In this document: positions 1 through 8,428 of the stretch, one piece after another
Layout of the letters: each line of letters opens with the position of its first letter
How positions within the stretch are numbered: the stretch's first letter is position 1
Source of the DNA: CAZNEZ01 sp964572475
Lineage (GTDB): Bacteria > Bacillota > Clostridia > Lachnospirales > Lachnospiraceae
Assembly: GCA_964572475.1 (NCBI GenBank)
Contig: CAZNEZ010000004.1
Coordinates: 21,655 to 85,654, forward strand
DNA length: 64,000 bases
Reading direction: 5' to 3'
Notes under the pieces: generated by a model
Told to the model about the DNA's origin: nothing
Seen by the model: the letters and a program-made list of their open reading frames with translations, nothing else
The model's database searches: none
Made by a program: the position numbers and the translations under genes

Positions 1-690
1 ATCAAGCAGTACATCGTAGCAACTAGCTAAGGTACGGATTCCTTGTGTGGCAAGAATATTGCTCATCTGTGAACTGCGTTTTGAAATCATACCCTCCATA
101 GAATGAGAAAGTGCATCAAGCGCAGTATTAATGGTAACTGTAATGGAAAGCTGTGACATATACTTTGGATCACATAATGCCACCTTTGGAAATAGACATG
201 GTGATGAAATGCTAGTCTTAGTCTGGCCGATATCATTAGTTAATATTGCATAGGGTGTAACCTCTGAGCCAGTTCCAGCGGTGGTAGGAATATGAATCAT
301 AGGAAGTGCATCATCATCAAAACCACCAGAAAATATACTGCTCATAGGAATATCCTGACGAGCTAGAAGTGCAATTGCCTTACCAGCATCCATAGGTGAG
401 CCACCACCTATGGATATTATAAAATCGCAGTTGTTATCTCTTGCAATCTTAGAACCTTCATATACAACATTAACAGTAGGATTACTCATAATCTTGTCAA
501 AGATTATATATTGAATATTCTGAGATGTGAGAGCATCTATAACATCAGCCTCAGAACCATTTTGTTTTGCAGAATTACGTCCTGTTACAATCAAGGCTTT
601 TTTGCCAAAGTCTGCAAAAATATCCTGGTGATTAGCAATACAGTTGTCCTCAAATAAAACCTTTACAGGCATATAAAAATTAGTCTTCAT
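1..690 (-). CDS. iron-containing alcohol dehydrogenase, C-terminus cut off by the window edge
   Basis: The frame opens with ATG at 690 and stays open for 230 codons to the left edge, so only the N-terminal part is present (the family is usually about 380-400 residues). The GGGS nucleotide-binding loop is at residues 95-98, followed by SPMDAGKA, as in Fe-ADHs. Further on are HIPTTAGTGSE (133-143) and the metal-ligand segment DALSH (D192, H196). The family reduces or oxidises alcohols and aldehydes with NAD(P)H in the cytoplasm, commonly butanol, ethanol or propanediol metabolism in Clostridia. The substrate cannot be told from this fragment. A GGAG motif lies just upstream of the ATG. The gene is divergent from the metG operon, with about 110 bp before the metG promoter. 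Confidence 0.93.
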   Translation of the reverse strand, partial: MKTNFYMPVKVLFEDNCIANHQDIFADFGKKALIVTGRNSAKQNGSEADVIDALTSQNIQYIIFDKIMSNPTVNVVYEGSKIARDNNCDFIISIGGGSPMDAGKAIALLARQDIPMSSIFSGGFDDDALPMIHIPTTAGTGSEVTPYAILTNDIGQTKTSISSPCLFPKVALCDPKYMSQLSITVTINTALDALSHSMEGMISKRSSQMSNILATQGIRTLASCYDVLLD

Positions 691-802
691 AAGAATCTCC
701 ATTTCGTCAGTTAGTACATTTATATAAATCAATATGGTTACTATAACCCATAATTAAAAAATATTCAATCAATCAGAATAAAATAAAAATGTTTAATGAG
801 CC

Positions 803-831
803 TTGACAAATCGGAGAAATACGCATAAACT
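803..831 (+). promoter_or_regulatory. sigma-A type promoter of the metG leader
   Basis: TTGACA at 803-808, a 17-nt spacer, and TAAACT at 826-831. This places a transcript start near 838, directly ahead of the T-box-like leader. Confidence 0.75.
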
Positions 832-837
832 AAATGA

Positions 838-980
838 AGTTATATAGTATTTAATATATTTATAATAATAAAATGAAATGAAAAGAAGAGTAGATACTAG
901 GAAAGCGTACAGAGAACTAAAATGGTACCATGAAGTTAACGCTCTCGTCTTTATATTAAGATGAGAGCGATTTTTTTCTT
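838..980 (+). promoter_or_regulatory. short T-box-like leader with terminator upstream of metG
   Basis: A T-box-like core, AAAATGGTACCATGAAG, lies around 919-935 and is followed by a hairpin (CGCTCTCGTC / GATGAGAGCG, 950-969) and a run of seven T: a classic rho-independent terminator. An AGAGTAG...CAGAGAAC stretch (888-917) resembles the 5' signature of T-box stem I. The variable base gives TGGT, which would pair with an ACCA tRNA end, consistent with a tRNA discriminator A as in tRNA-Met. The leader is only about 140 nt, shorter than a usual T-box, so stem I with its specifier loop looks reduced or deleted. Regulation by uncharged tRNA is inferred from family knowledge and position. Confidence 0.6.
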
Positions 981-1158
981 GATAGGAAATTACGCAGCAG
1001 AGTGAAACATTTAAGAAGAACTGCAACGCAGTTCTTCCAAGTGCTTGCGCTGGCAAGCACTTTGTTACTGATAGGAAATTACGCAGCAGAGTGAAACATT
1101 TAAGAAGAACTGCAACGCAGTTCTTCCAAGTGCTTGCGCTGGCAAGCACTTTGTTACT
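981..1158 (+). repeat. two tandem 89-bp copies of a double-hairpin intergenic repeat
   Basis: Copies at 981-1069 and 1070-1158 are essentially identical. A 9-bp start of a third copy (GATAGGAAA, 1159-1167) runs into the metG ribosome-binding site. Each unit holds two perfect hairpins: AAGAACTGC-AAC-GCAGTTCTT, then AAGTGCTTGC-GCTG-GCAAGCACTT. Related units occur at 14895-14945 and 15910-15956, so this is a dispersed repeat. The second hairpin followed by T residues looks terminator-like. Confidence 0.9.
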
Positions 1159-1179
1159 GATAGGAAAGAAGGAAAAGAT

Positions 1180-3123
1180 ATGACAAAAAAACCGTATTAC
1201 ATTTCAACAGCAATAGCATATACATCAGGAAAGCCTCACATTGGTAATACTTATGAGATTGTATTAGCAGACAGTATAGCAAGATATAAGAGAATGCAGG
1301 GATTTGATGTATATTTTCAGACAGGAACAGATGAACATGGTCAGAAGATTGAGTTAAAGGCAGAAGAAGCGGGTATTACACCGAAAGAATTTGTAGATAA
1401 TGTGTCAGGACAGATTAAGTCAATCTGGGATCTTATGAATACATCTTATGATAAGTTTGTAAGAACAACAGATACTGAGCATGAAAAACAAGTTCAGAAG
1501 ATATTTAAGAAACTATATGAAAAAGGAGACATTTATAAGGGACATTATGAAGGTATGTATTGTACACCTTGTGAGTCTTTTTTCACCTCTTCACAGCTTG
1601 TAGATGGCAAATGTCCTGATTGTGGACGTGAGGTTCAAAGCGCTAAGGAGGAAGCATATTTCCTTAAATTAAGCAATTATACAGATAGGTTAATTAAGCA
1701 TATAGAAGAGAATCCAGAATTTATTCAGCCAGAATCACGCAAAAATGAGATGATGAATAACTTTATTAAGGCTGGATTACAGGATCTTTGTGTATCCAGA
1801 ACATCATTTAAATGGGGAATTCCAGTTGATTTTGATGATAGACACGTTGTATATGTATGGCTCGATGCACTTTCAAACTATATTACAGGTCTTGGATATG
1901 ATCTTGACGGTAATAATGATGAAAACTTTAAAAAGTACTGGCCAGCAGACCTTCACTTAATCGGTAAAGATATACTTCGTTTCCATACCATATATTGGCC
2001 AATTATGCTTATGGCATTAGAACTTCCACTTCCTAAACAGATATTTGGACATCCATGGTTATTGCAGGGAGATGGCAAGATGAGCAAGTCAAAGGGAAAT
2101 GTACTGTATGCAGATGATGTAGTAAGCTTTTTTGGTGTAGATGCAGTTAGATACTTTGTTCTTCATGAGATGCCATTTGATAATGATGGTGTTATCAGCT
2201 GGGAGCTTATGGTTGAGAGAATGAACTCTGAGCTTGCCAACACATTGGGTAATCTTGTTAATAGAACAATTTCTATGTCTAATAAGTATTTTGGCGGAAT
2301 TGTTAATAATACGGGTGTTACAGGTGAAGTTGACAGTGAATTAATAGAAGTTGCAAAGTCAACATCTTCTAAAGTTGAAGAAAAGATGAATAAACTTAGA
2401 GTTGCAGATGCAATGAGTGAAATATTTGCATTATTTAAAAGGTGCAACAAATATATTGATGAAACAATGCCTTGGGTACTTGCGAAAGAAGATGAAACTA
2501 AGCCTAGACTAGAGACGGTTCTCTACAACCTTGTAGAAAGTATTTGCATAGGAGCAAGCCTTTTAGAGCCATTTATGCCAGAAACATCAGCTAAGATTCT
2601 TACACAGATTGGAGCTCAAAAGAGGGAGATTGAGGAATTAAATCAATTTGGCCTTTATAAATCAGGAGAAAAAGTTACAGAAACACCAGAGATACTATTT
2701 GCAAGACTTGATGTAAATGAAGTCCTTGAAAAGGTGGCAGATATGAATAAATCTAATGAAGTGCCTGAAGAGAAATATCCAGAGATAGAGAAAAAAGAAG
2801 AGATTACAATAGATGATTTTGACAAAGTTCAGATTCAGGTAGGAGAAGTTCTTGCCTGTGAACCTGTTAAAAAAGCTAAAAAACTTTTAGTTTCACAGAT
2901 AAAGATTGGCAGCGAAGTAAGGCAGATAGTTTCAGGAATTGCTATGTACTATAAACCAGAAGAGATGGTTGGCAAAAAGGTAGCAGTTATTACCAATCTT
3001 AAGCCAGTAAAGCTTTGTGGAATTGAATCTCAGGGAATGATTCTTGCTGCTGGAGATGATGACGGCAATCTTTCAGTTGTAACAGTTGATAAGGATATTG
3101 TAAGTGGTTCTGAAATCTGTTAA
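1180..3123 (+). CDS. metG: methionyl-tRNA synthetase with fused C-terminal tRNA-binding domain
   Basis: Class I aminoacyl-tRNA synthetase that charges tRNA-Met with methionine in the cytoplasm. The HIGH signature appears as HIGN (residues 21-24), a zinc knuckle with CxxC pairs (CTPC and CPDC) follows in the connective domain, and the KMSKS loop is intact (KMSKSKGN, near residue 305). The last ~110 residues form an EMAP/Trbp111-like OB-fold tRNA-binding domain, giving the typical long 647-residue bacterial form. The ATG at 1180 follows a GGAAAGAAGG ribosome site whose first part comes from the tandem repeat. It heads an operon with tatD and rsmA, as metS does near the replication origin of Bacillus, and is preceded by a T-box-like leader. 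Confidence 0.97.
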   Translation: MTKKPYYISTAIAYTSGKPHIGNTYEIVLADSIARYKRMQGFDVYFQTGTDEHGQKIELKAEEAGITPKEFVDNVSGQIKSIWDLMNTSYDKFVRTTDTEHEKQVQKIFKKLYEKGDIYKGHYEGMYCTPCESFFTSSQLVDGKCPDCGREVQSAKEEAYFLKLSNYTDRLIKHIEENPEFIQPESRKNEMMNNFIKAGLQDLCVSRTSFKWGIPVDFDDRHVVYVWLDALSNYITGLGYDLDGNNDENFKKYWPADLHLIGKDILRFHTIYWPIMLMALELPLPKQIFGHPWLLQGDGKMSKSKGNVLYADDVVSFFGVDAVRYFVLHEMPFDNDGVISWELMVERMNSELANTLGNLVNRTISMSNKYFGGIVNNTGVTGEVDSELIEVAKSTSSKVEEKMNKLRVADAMSEIFALFKRCNKYIDETMPWVLAKEDETKPRLETVLYNLVESICIGASLLEPFMPETSAKILTQIGAQKREIEELNQFGLYKSGEKVTETPEILFARLDVNEVLEKVADMNKSNEVPEEKYPEIEKKEEITIDDFDKVQIQVGEVLACEPVKKAKKLLVSQIKIGSEVRQIVSGIAMYYKPEEMVGKKVAVITNLKPVKLCGIESQGMILAAGDDDGNLSVVTVDKDIVSGSEIC

Positions 3124-3162
3124 TATATAGATAACAAATCTAAAATACAAGAGGTGGCAACT

Positions 3163-3933
3163 ATGATATTTGATAGCCATAGTCATTATGACGATGAAAA
3201 GTTTGATGAAGACAGAGACATGCTTTTAGATTCAATGGAGTCAAGAGGCATAAGTACAATTGTTAATGTAGGCTCAAGTTTAGAATCAAGTAAGAAGTCA
3301 ATTGAGCTTGCGAAAAGATTTCCTAATGTTTATGCTGCGGTAGGAGTTCATCCTAACGAGGCAGCAGAACTAACTCTGGATAATCTATCAAAGCTAAAAG
3401 ACATGGCAGGCAAAGCTAAAGTTGTCGCTATAGGTGAGATTGGATTAGATTACTATTGGAAGGAGCCACCTGAGCAGGTACAAAAGAAGTGGTTTGAGGA
3501 GCAGATTGAACTGGCAAGACAGGTTAGTCTTCCAATGATAATTCACTCAAGAGATGCTGCAAAGGATACTATTGATATTCTGAAGGAACATAAATCAGAA
3601 GAGATAGGTGGTGTAATTCATTGCTATTCATATAGTGTAGAGATGGCAAAGGAGTATCTTGACATGGGATTCTATTTTGGAATAGGCGGAGTTGTTACAT
3701 TTAAGAACTCTAAAACTATTAAAGAAGTAGTTGAATATTTACCATTGGATAAGATACTAGTAGAGACGGATTGTCCATACCTTGCGCCAGAACCTAACAG
3801 AGGTAAGAGAAACTCTTCACTTAATATTCCGTACATAATAAGTGAAATTGCTAAAATAAAAAAAGTTACAGCATCTGAGGTAATGGATATCACCGAAGAA
3901 AATGCAGCGAATTTGTATGGAACAAATAGATAG
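3163..3933 (+). CDS. tatD: TatD family metal-dependent DNase
   Basis: TIM-barrel metal hydrolase of the TatD/YabD family, a 3'-5' exonuclease or deoxyribonuclease with proposed roles in DNA repair. The first metal motif HSHYD is at the N-terminus, the glutamate of GEIGLDYYW follows, then IHSRDA, IHCYS and the conserved ETDCPYLAP near the C-terminus. I place the start at ATG 3163 (MIFDSHSHYD) because AGAGGTGG lies just upstream; a GTG at 3154 would sit inside that ribosome site. The product is 256 residues, normal for the family. Second gene of the metG operon. The rnmV gene that often lies between tatD and rsmA in Bacilli is absent here. Confidence 0.95.
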   Translation: MIFDSHSHYDDEKFDEDRDMLLDSMESRGISTIVNVGSSLESSKKSIELAKRFPNVYAAVGVHPNEAAELTLDNLSKLKDMAGKAKVVAIGEIGLDYYWKEPPEQVQKKWFEEQIELARQVSLPMIIHSRDAAKDTIDILKEHKSEEIGGVIHCYSYSVEMAKEYLDMGFYFGIGGVVTFKNSKTIKEVVEYLPLDKILVETDCPYLAPEPNRGKRNSSLNIPYIISEIAKIKKVTASEVMDITEENAANLYGTNR

Positions 3934-3947
3934 AAAAAGGAGCATAT

Positions 3948-4820
3948 ATGGCCAACCTTGGTATAATGGGTAATACCCTACAGATACTAGATAAATATGG
4001 ATTTTCTTTTCAAAAGAAATATGGGCAGAATTTCCTGATAGATACAAACATTTTGGAGCATATTATTGATTCGGCAGAGATAACAAAGGATGATTTGGTT
4101 CTTGAGATTGGACCAGGAATAGGGACAATGACACAGTATCTTTGCGAAAGAGCAAGAGAAGTTGTTGCAGTTGAGATTGATAGAGCACTTATTCCTATAC
4201 TTGAGGATACATTGTCTGAGTATGACAATGTAACAGTTATTAATGACGATGTGTTAAAAGTAGATATTGCACGAATTGCAGAAGAACATAATGCCGGCAG
4301 ACCTATAAAGGTAGTAGCTAATCTACCATATTATATTACAACACCTATTATAATGGGGCTTTTTGAGAGCCATGTTCCGATAGACAGTATTACAATTATG
4401 GTACAAAAAGAAGTTGCAGACAGGATGCAGGTTGGACCAGGAACAAAGGATTATGGAGCACTTTCGTTAGCTGTTCAGTATTATGCTAAGCCTGAGATAG
4501 TAGTCAATGTATCTCCTAACTGCTTTATTCCTAAGCCAAATGTCGGTTCAGCAGTTATCAGGCTTACCAGATATAAGACACCTGTTGTCGATGTTAAGGA
4601 TGAAAAGCTAATGTTTAAGCTTATCAGAGCATCATTTAATCAAAGACGTAAAACATTAATGAATGGACTTAATAATGCTCCAGATGTTAATTTTACAAAA
4701 GAACAGATTTTGAAAGCTATAGATATGATGGGTGAATCGCAAACAGTACGTGGAGAGACATTTACTTTGGAAAAGTTTGCACAGCTAAGCAATATATTTA
4801 GCTCTATGGATATGAAGTAA
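3948..4820 (+). CDS. rsmA: 16S rRNA (adenine(1518)-N6/adenine(1519)-N6)-dimethyltransferase
   Basis: KsgA/RsmA dimethylates the two adjacent adenines in helix 45 of 16S rRNA during late small-subunit assembly. The N-terminal segment KKYGQNFLID is the family hallmark. The SAM-binding motif I is EIGPGIGTMT, the D/E at the end of strand 2 lies in VEID, and the catalytic NLPYYITTP motif is intact. The length of 290 residues is standard. The ATG at 3948 has AGGAG five bases upstream. Fourteen bases separate it from tatD, consistent with one transcript. Confidence 0.97.
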   Translation: MANLGIMGNTLQILDKYGFSFQKKYGQNFLIDTNILEHIIDSAEITKDDLVLEIGPGIGTMTQYLCERAREVVAVEIDRALIPILEDTLSEYDNVTVINDDVLKVDIARIAEEHNAGRPIKVVANLPYYITTPIIMGLFESHVPIDSITIMVQKEVADRMQVGPGTKDYGALSLAVQYYAKPEIVVNVSPNCFIPKPNVGSAVIRLTRYKTPVVDVKDEKLMFKLIRASFNQRRKTLMNGLNNAPDVNFTKEQILKAIDMMGESQTVRGETFTLEKFAQLSNIFSSMDMK

Positions 4821-4867
4821 TTAATGGAAGTTTTATAATACAAATAATATTAAAAGAATAAAATATT

Positions 4868-4932
4868 ACACCCCCTCTTAACAGGAATGTTACGCCAACA
4901 AGTAGCATATACTAGTCTCATGGAGGGGGTGT
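4868..4932 (+). promoter_or_regulatory. long-range hairpin that pairs with the ribosome-binding site of the next gene
   Basis: ACACCCCCTC at 4868-4877 is perfectly complementary to GAGGGGGTGT at 4923-4932. The 3' arm is itself the Shine-Dalgarno sequence of the TTG start at 4937. The loop contains a smaller perfect stem, TAACA-GGAA-TGTTA. No T run follows, so this is not an ordinary terminator. Occlusion of translation initiation is an inference from the pairing. Confidence 0.6.
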
Positions 4933-4936
4933 TCTT

Positions 4937-5827
4937 TTGAATTATAAACGACTGGTATCTTATATCTACATATATGAACAGGAGGTAAAAGGTAGTAACA
5001 TCGGGTTTGCCAAGTTAGATTCCAGGGAAGACATTTGTAAACTAGCCGTAAATGTTAAAGTCCCGGAAGGCATGCAACAAGGTAGTTACAGTATTTTTCT
5101 TGTCAGACGTGAAGGCAAGGTTATGGAGGGAGTTAAGGTTGGTATTGCGAGGGTGATAAACGGAAACATAGAGTTTCGTAAAGAACTAAAGTCTTCAGAT
5201 ATTCTTAACACAGGATATTCTATTGATGATATTGATGGAATTTTATTGACTAATGAAGCTGTAAAAAATCATGTTATGTTTTCTGAATGGGCAGATAAAC
5301 CTATTGATTTTGCTGGATTTGTTGAGTTTGGTCAGGTAAATCATCCGGTTATAGAACTTATGCGTGACTACATAAAAGAAAACGATGATAGTCAAAATAC
5401 CGTTAAAGAAAATACTAAAAGTATGGGTAATATTAATGAAACAGATGAGGAAACAGTGGAAATAAAAATGGCAACTAAACCCAAGGACATTGTCTGGGAG
5501 GAATTTTTGAAGAGAGGTGAAAAGACAGAAGTACAGGGAAGAACAGAACTAGAGTGTGTGCGCATAAAACCTTGTGATATTGCAGCATTACCAAAAAAAT
5601 ACTGGATACTGGGAAGTAATAGCTTTGTATTACATGCATATTATAATTATCGCTATCTGATTATGTGTCATAACGATATTGAAAAATACATGCTGCTGGT
5701 TCCAGGAATTTATACTTTAAATGAAAAAACAGCAGCCGCAATGTTTGGATTTTTAGAGTTTCTTGAAATAGGCGTTAATGATAAGAATGATAAATGGGGC
5801 TATTGGACGATGAAGATAGAGCCATAG
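4937..5827 (+). CDS. DUF6128-like protein of unknown function
   Basis: A 296-residue soluble protein without signal peptide or membrane segment. The N-terminal ~140 residues (MNYKRLVSYIYIYEQ..., with repeated KV(G)IARV and FVEFG segments) resemble proteins annotated as DUF6128 in Lachnospiraceae. A polar linker at about 150-180 leads to a C-terminal domain rich in Tyr and Trp (YWILGSNSFVLHAYYNYRY...). That domain ends with a GFLEFLEIGVND and WGYWTMKIE tail. The start is TTG, preceded by the very strong GGAGGGGGTG ribosome site that can be sequestered by an upstream arm. Its 3' end overlaps the convergent membrane-protein gene by 53 bp. Function is unknown; family assignment is from memory of the sequence pattern. 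Confidence 0.75.
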   Translation: MNYKRLVSYIYIYEQEVKGSNIGFAKLDSREDICKLAVNVKVPEGMQQGSYSIFLVRREGKVMEGVKVGIARVINGNIEFRKELKSSDILNTGYSIDDIDGILLTNEAVKNHVMFSEWADKPIDFAGFVEFGQVNHPVIELMRDYIKENDDSQNTVKENTKSMGNINETDEETVEIKMATKPKDIVWEEFLKRGEKTEVQGRTELECVRIKPCDIAALPKKYWILGSNSFVLHAYYNYRYLIMCHNDIEKYMLLVPGIYTLNEKTAAAMFGFLEFLEIGVNDKNDKWGYWTMKIEP

Positions 5828-6479
5828 AGGAATGATTTAATGCCATTAATAGTTGTGAAGGAAGGTAAAAAAGCCACATTGCAACACCAGAAAAGTTTAC
5901 AAGGTTACTTATTACAGGAACATTGTGGTAGGAGTAAAGATTAGATAAAGCAACATTTATGTCACATAGCAAAATCAGGAGCAGGCTTAAAAGGAAAATT
6001 CGCCTGCTTCTGTTTTGTGTTAAGGTTGTAATTTCTGTAGTAACAATAATAATATTTCCAAGAAGTGATAAAAAATAGAACACGGATAAAATAAGTAGTA
6101 AATCCACCGGAAAAAGTAAAAAATCAACATTTAGGCAAATAAGAAATGTTAAAATTCCAATGAGTGCCAGATGTGACCATATCTTATTTATGCCTTTTAA
6201 ATAAATATAATAGCATAATTCAACCATAATAAATGAACAGAGTCCAGGTAGGTATATATCTGTCATTACAAGAAAAAAATCTGAAAATACTGTAAAAGCC
6301 ATAGCCGCTTTAATATAAAAAAAACTTTTTTCTGTAATCATATAACAAAGAATAATAGAACTGAATTTTAAAAGGCTGGAAACATAAGGAGTTCCGCCTT
6401 GAGTGTCATTAATTAAAAATGCCATATATATTCCAACTTCAATTATTAAAAAATAAGTAATTAATCTTGATTTATTCAT
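5775..6479 (-). CDS. multi-pass membrane protein, YhhN/TMEM86 (lysoplasmalogenase)-like
   Basis: A 234-residue very hydrophobic protein with about seven or eight predicted membrane spans. The aspartate-bearing span TVFSDFFLV and the late span with LLCDINVALSNL resemble the conserved membrane aspartates of the YhhN/TMEM86 family, some of whose members cleave lysoplasmalogen vinyl-ether bonds. Many Clostridia contain plasmalogens, which makes the assignment plausible, but similarity is only by motif. The ATG at 6479 follows GGTGGAG. The C-terminal tail is Ser-rich and overlaps the end of the convergent DUF6128-like gene. Confidence 0.55.
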   Translation of the reverse strand: MNKSRLITYFLIIEVGIYMAFLINDTQGGTPYVSSLLKFSSIILCYMITEKSFFYIKAAMAFTVFSDFFLVMTDIYLPGLCSFIMVELCYYIYLKGINKIWSHLALIGILTFLICLNVDFLLFPVDLLLILSVFYFLSLLGNIIIVTTEITTLTQNRSRRIFLLSLLLILLCDINVALSNLYSYHNVPVISNLVNFSGVAMWLFYLPSQLLMALNHSSMALSSSSNSPIYHSYH

Positions 6480-6613
6480 TCTCCACCTTTTCAGCTTAAT
6501 ATAAAAGCATTTGAGTTTACATCATATACAGACAGAATAATTAATGTTGTATAGTGCTTTAATAGTGTTTGCAAAAACCATAAAAATATGAGCAAAAATA
6601 CGCAATTGCTCCA

Positions 6614-6642
6614 TTGTTTTCTATTATCGGATATGCTAAAAT
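6614..6642 (+). promoter_or_regulatory. promoter of the HD-domain gene
   Basis: TTGTTT at 6614-6619, a 17-nt spacer ending in TGC, and TAAAAT at 6637-6642 form an extended -10 promoter. It lies 48 bp before the ATG at 6690. Confidence 0.55.
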
Positions 6643-6689
6643 AGAAAATACGTTGGTTTAATATAATAAACAGATGGAATGGAGATTTT

Positions 6690-7808
6690 ATGCGTTTTGT
6701 TAAAGCAAAAGACTTGAAAAAAGGAATGAGGCTGGGAAAACCTATATTCAACAAAAACGGGGTATTACTGTATGATAGGGATACATTATTGACGAATCAG
6801 GGCATTAATAGTATTAACAATTTCAAACTTATTGGAATATACATATTAGAGCCAGCTGAACCTCTTGCACCTATGACAGAAGATGACAGGGAATTTGAAA
6901 AATTTCAGACTATGAGTGTTTTTAGTCTAAAAGAAGATTTGGAACTTATGCAGCAAGGTAAGTCTATTAAGAATCTTAATAAACTGGTCAATCTTATAGA
7001 TGTTAAGTATGGTAAGATGAACAATAAGATAATATTCCAACAGAATTTAAGAAGCTATGAAGATTATGTTTTTAAGCATTCGCTTAATACAGCAATATTA
7101 GCTGCTCTAATGTGTTCTGTAATGAAGCTTAGTAAGACTGACAGGCAGGATACTATAATGGCTGCGCTTATACATGATTTGGGAGATATGCAGATTCCAG
7201 AAGAATTATTCGAGAAAGGCTCTAGTTTAAGTGATAAGGCAGATATTGTTGCATTGGCTGAATATCGTAGCGCAGGATATCAAAAGATTATGAATGACAC
7301 AAATATAAGTGCAGGAGTAAGATCGATAATTGCTCAAAAGTACAAATTTGGTAATTCTATTGAGAGTGGGAATCCAGATAATGCGTTCAAATATACAAAA
7401 GCTTCAAGAATACTTTATATTGCTGAATTCTTTGATAAGATGACAGCTATGAAAGTGGATGATGAGCCAGATTCAGATGTTGTAGTTACCAGATATCTTA
7501 TGGCTGAAAAAGACAGATATTCAGAGGAAGTTGTATCTGCACTTGTGAATTGCGTGAAGATATTATATCCAGGTGTATGCGTAGAACTTTCTAATGGCCA
7601 GACCGGTTTGGTTATTAAAGGTAATGATACGGATATCTTAAGGCCAATAGTATTGCAGTTTGAGAATAACAAGATAGTGGATCTTTCTGATGAAGAAGTT
7701 TTTAAAACCATTCAGATTCGTGATGTTATGAAGACTATGGATAAACGTATTAAGATTGATCAGAAGACAATTGATGAATATATGGAAAAATACAGTAAAT
7801 TAGTATAA
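6690..7808 (+). CDS. HD domain protein, degenerate HD-GYP type
   Basis: A 372-residue cytoplasmic protein. The N-terminal ~60 residues (VKAKDLKKGMRLGKPIFNKNG) match the DUF3391-like segment often preceding HD-GYP domains. The HD core includes HSLNTA and ALIHDLGDMQIPEELF, so the first His and the HD dyad plus the following IPEEL are kept. The second half is degenerate: the downstream HHE...GYP segment typical of c-di-GMP phosphodiesterases is replaced by IIAQKYKFGNSIE, although ASRILYIAEFFDKMTA keeps the shape of the ARI(L/I)..AD.(Y/F)DA.T motif. Active c-di-GMP hydrolysis is therefore doubtful; a binding or altered phosphohydrolase role is possible. It ends nine bases from the convergent tadA. 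Confidence 0.75.
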   Translation: MRFVKAKDLKKGMRLGKPIFNKNGVLLYDRDTLLTNQGINSINNFKLIGIYILEPAEPLAPMTEDDREFEKFQTMSVFSLKEDLELMQQGKSIKNLNKLVNLIDVKYGKMNNKIIFQQNLRSYEDYVFKHSLNTAILAALMCSVMKLSKTDRQDTIMAALIHDLGDMQIPEELFEKGSSLSDKADIVALAEYRSAGYQKIMNDTNISAGVRSIIAQKYKFGNSIESGNPDNAFKYTKASRILYIAEFFDKMTAMKVDDEPDSDVVVTRYLMAEKDRYSEEVVSALVNCVKILYPGVCVELSNGQTGLVIKGNDTDILRPIVLQFENNKIVDLSDEEVFKTIQIRDVMKTMDKRIKIDQKTIDEYMEKYSKLV

Positions 7809-7817
7809 AGTTTTACC

Positions 7818-8285
7818 TTAATTTGCTCTTTTATTGTTACGAAGCTCTTTAAAGAATGTTTTCATAAGTTCGCTGCATTCATCTGCCATTATTCCAGATT
7901 CTACATATACTTGATGGTTAAATTCTTTAACATTGAGAAGATTCATAATAGAACCAGCGCATCCGGCTTTAGGGTTCATACATCCGATGTAGACTTCTTT
8001 GATTCGGGATTGAACTATGGCACCAGAACACATTTGACAGGGTTCAAGCGTAACATACATTTTACAGTTATCAAGACGCCAGTCGCCAAGCACGCGGCTG
8101 GCTTTTCGTATAGCATTAAGTTCAGCATGTGAAAGAGTATTCTTGTCAATGGTACGTCGGTTATATCCACGTGCAATTATCTTTCCTTCATATACTATAA
8201 CGCAGCCGATAGGAACTTCTCCTATGGAATATGCTTTTTTAGCCTGTTTTAAGGCTTCTTTCATATATATAGTGTTATCAGTCAT
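7818..8285 (-). CDS. tadA: tRNA adenosine(34) deaminase
   Basis: Zinc-dependent deaminase that converts A34 to inosine in the wobble position of tRNA-Arg(ACG). The zinc/catalytic motifs HAELNAI and PCQMCSGA are both complete. The length of 155 residues matches the family. The start ATG at 8285 has a GGAG motif upstream. In Bacillus the tadA homologue lies directly upstream of the SRP RNA and dnaX; here it is about 6 kb away and on the opposite strand, suggesting local rearrangement. Confidence 0.95.
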   Translation of the reverse strand: MTDNTIYMKEALKQAKKAYSIGEVPIGCVIVYEGKIIARGYNRRTIDKNTLSHAELNAIRKASRVLGDWRLDNCKMYVTLEPCQMCSGAIVQSRIKEVYIGCMNPKAGCAGSIMNLLNVKEFNHQVYVESGIMADECSELMKTFFKELRNNKRAN

Positions 8286-8355
8286 TGTGTGCTCCTATCT
8301 AATAATGTATATTGCACTTGCAATCATTTTGTCGGTATATTATTATATAATACTA

Positions 8356-8428
8356 ACATTTCTTTTGAAAATGTCAACGAAATGAGACAAATCTTCATAT
8401 GTATTATGAAACAAATCTTCATATGTAT
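8356..8428. promoter_or_regulatory. operator-like repeats between divergent tadA and nrdG-like genes
   Basis: An 18-bp direct repeat, ACAAATCTTCATATGTAT, occurs at 8387-8404 and again at 8411-8428, a 24-bp period. Just left of it is an inverted repeat, ACATTT (8356-8361) with AAATGT (8369-8374), which overlaps the probable tadA promoter (TTGACA on the minus strand near 8371-8376). These are candidate regulator sites for the divergent pair. Confidence 0.5.

Noticed and set aside
793..1149. Minus-strand open frame of 118 codons
   Set aside because: It runs through the T-box-like leader and the tandem repeats and has repeated residues from them; no family pattern.
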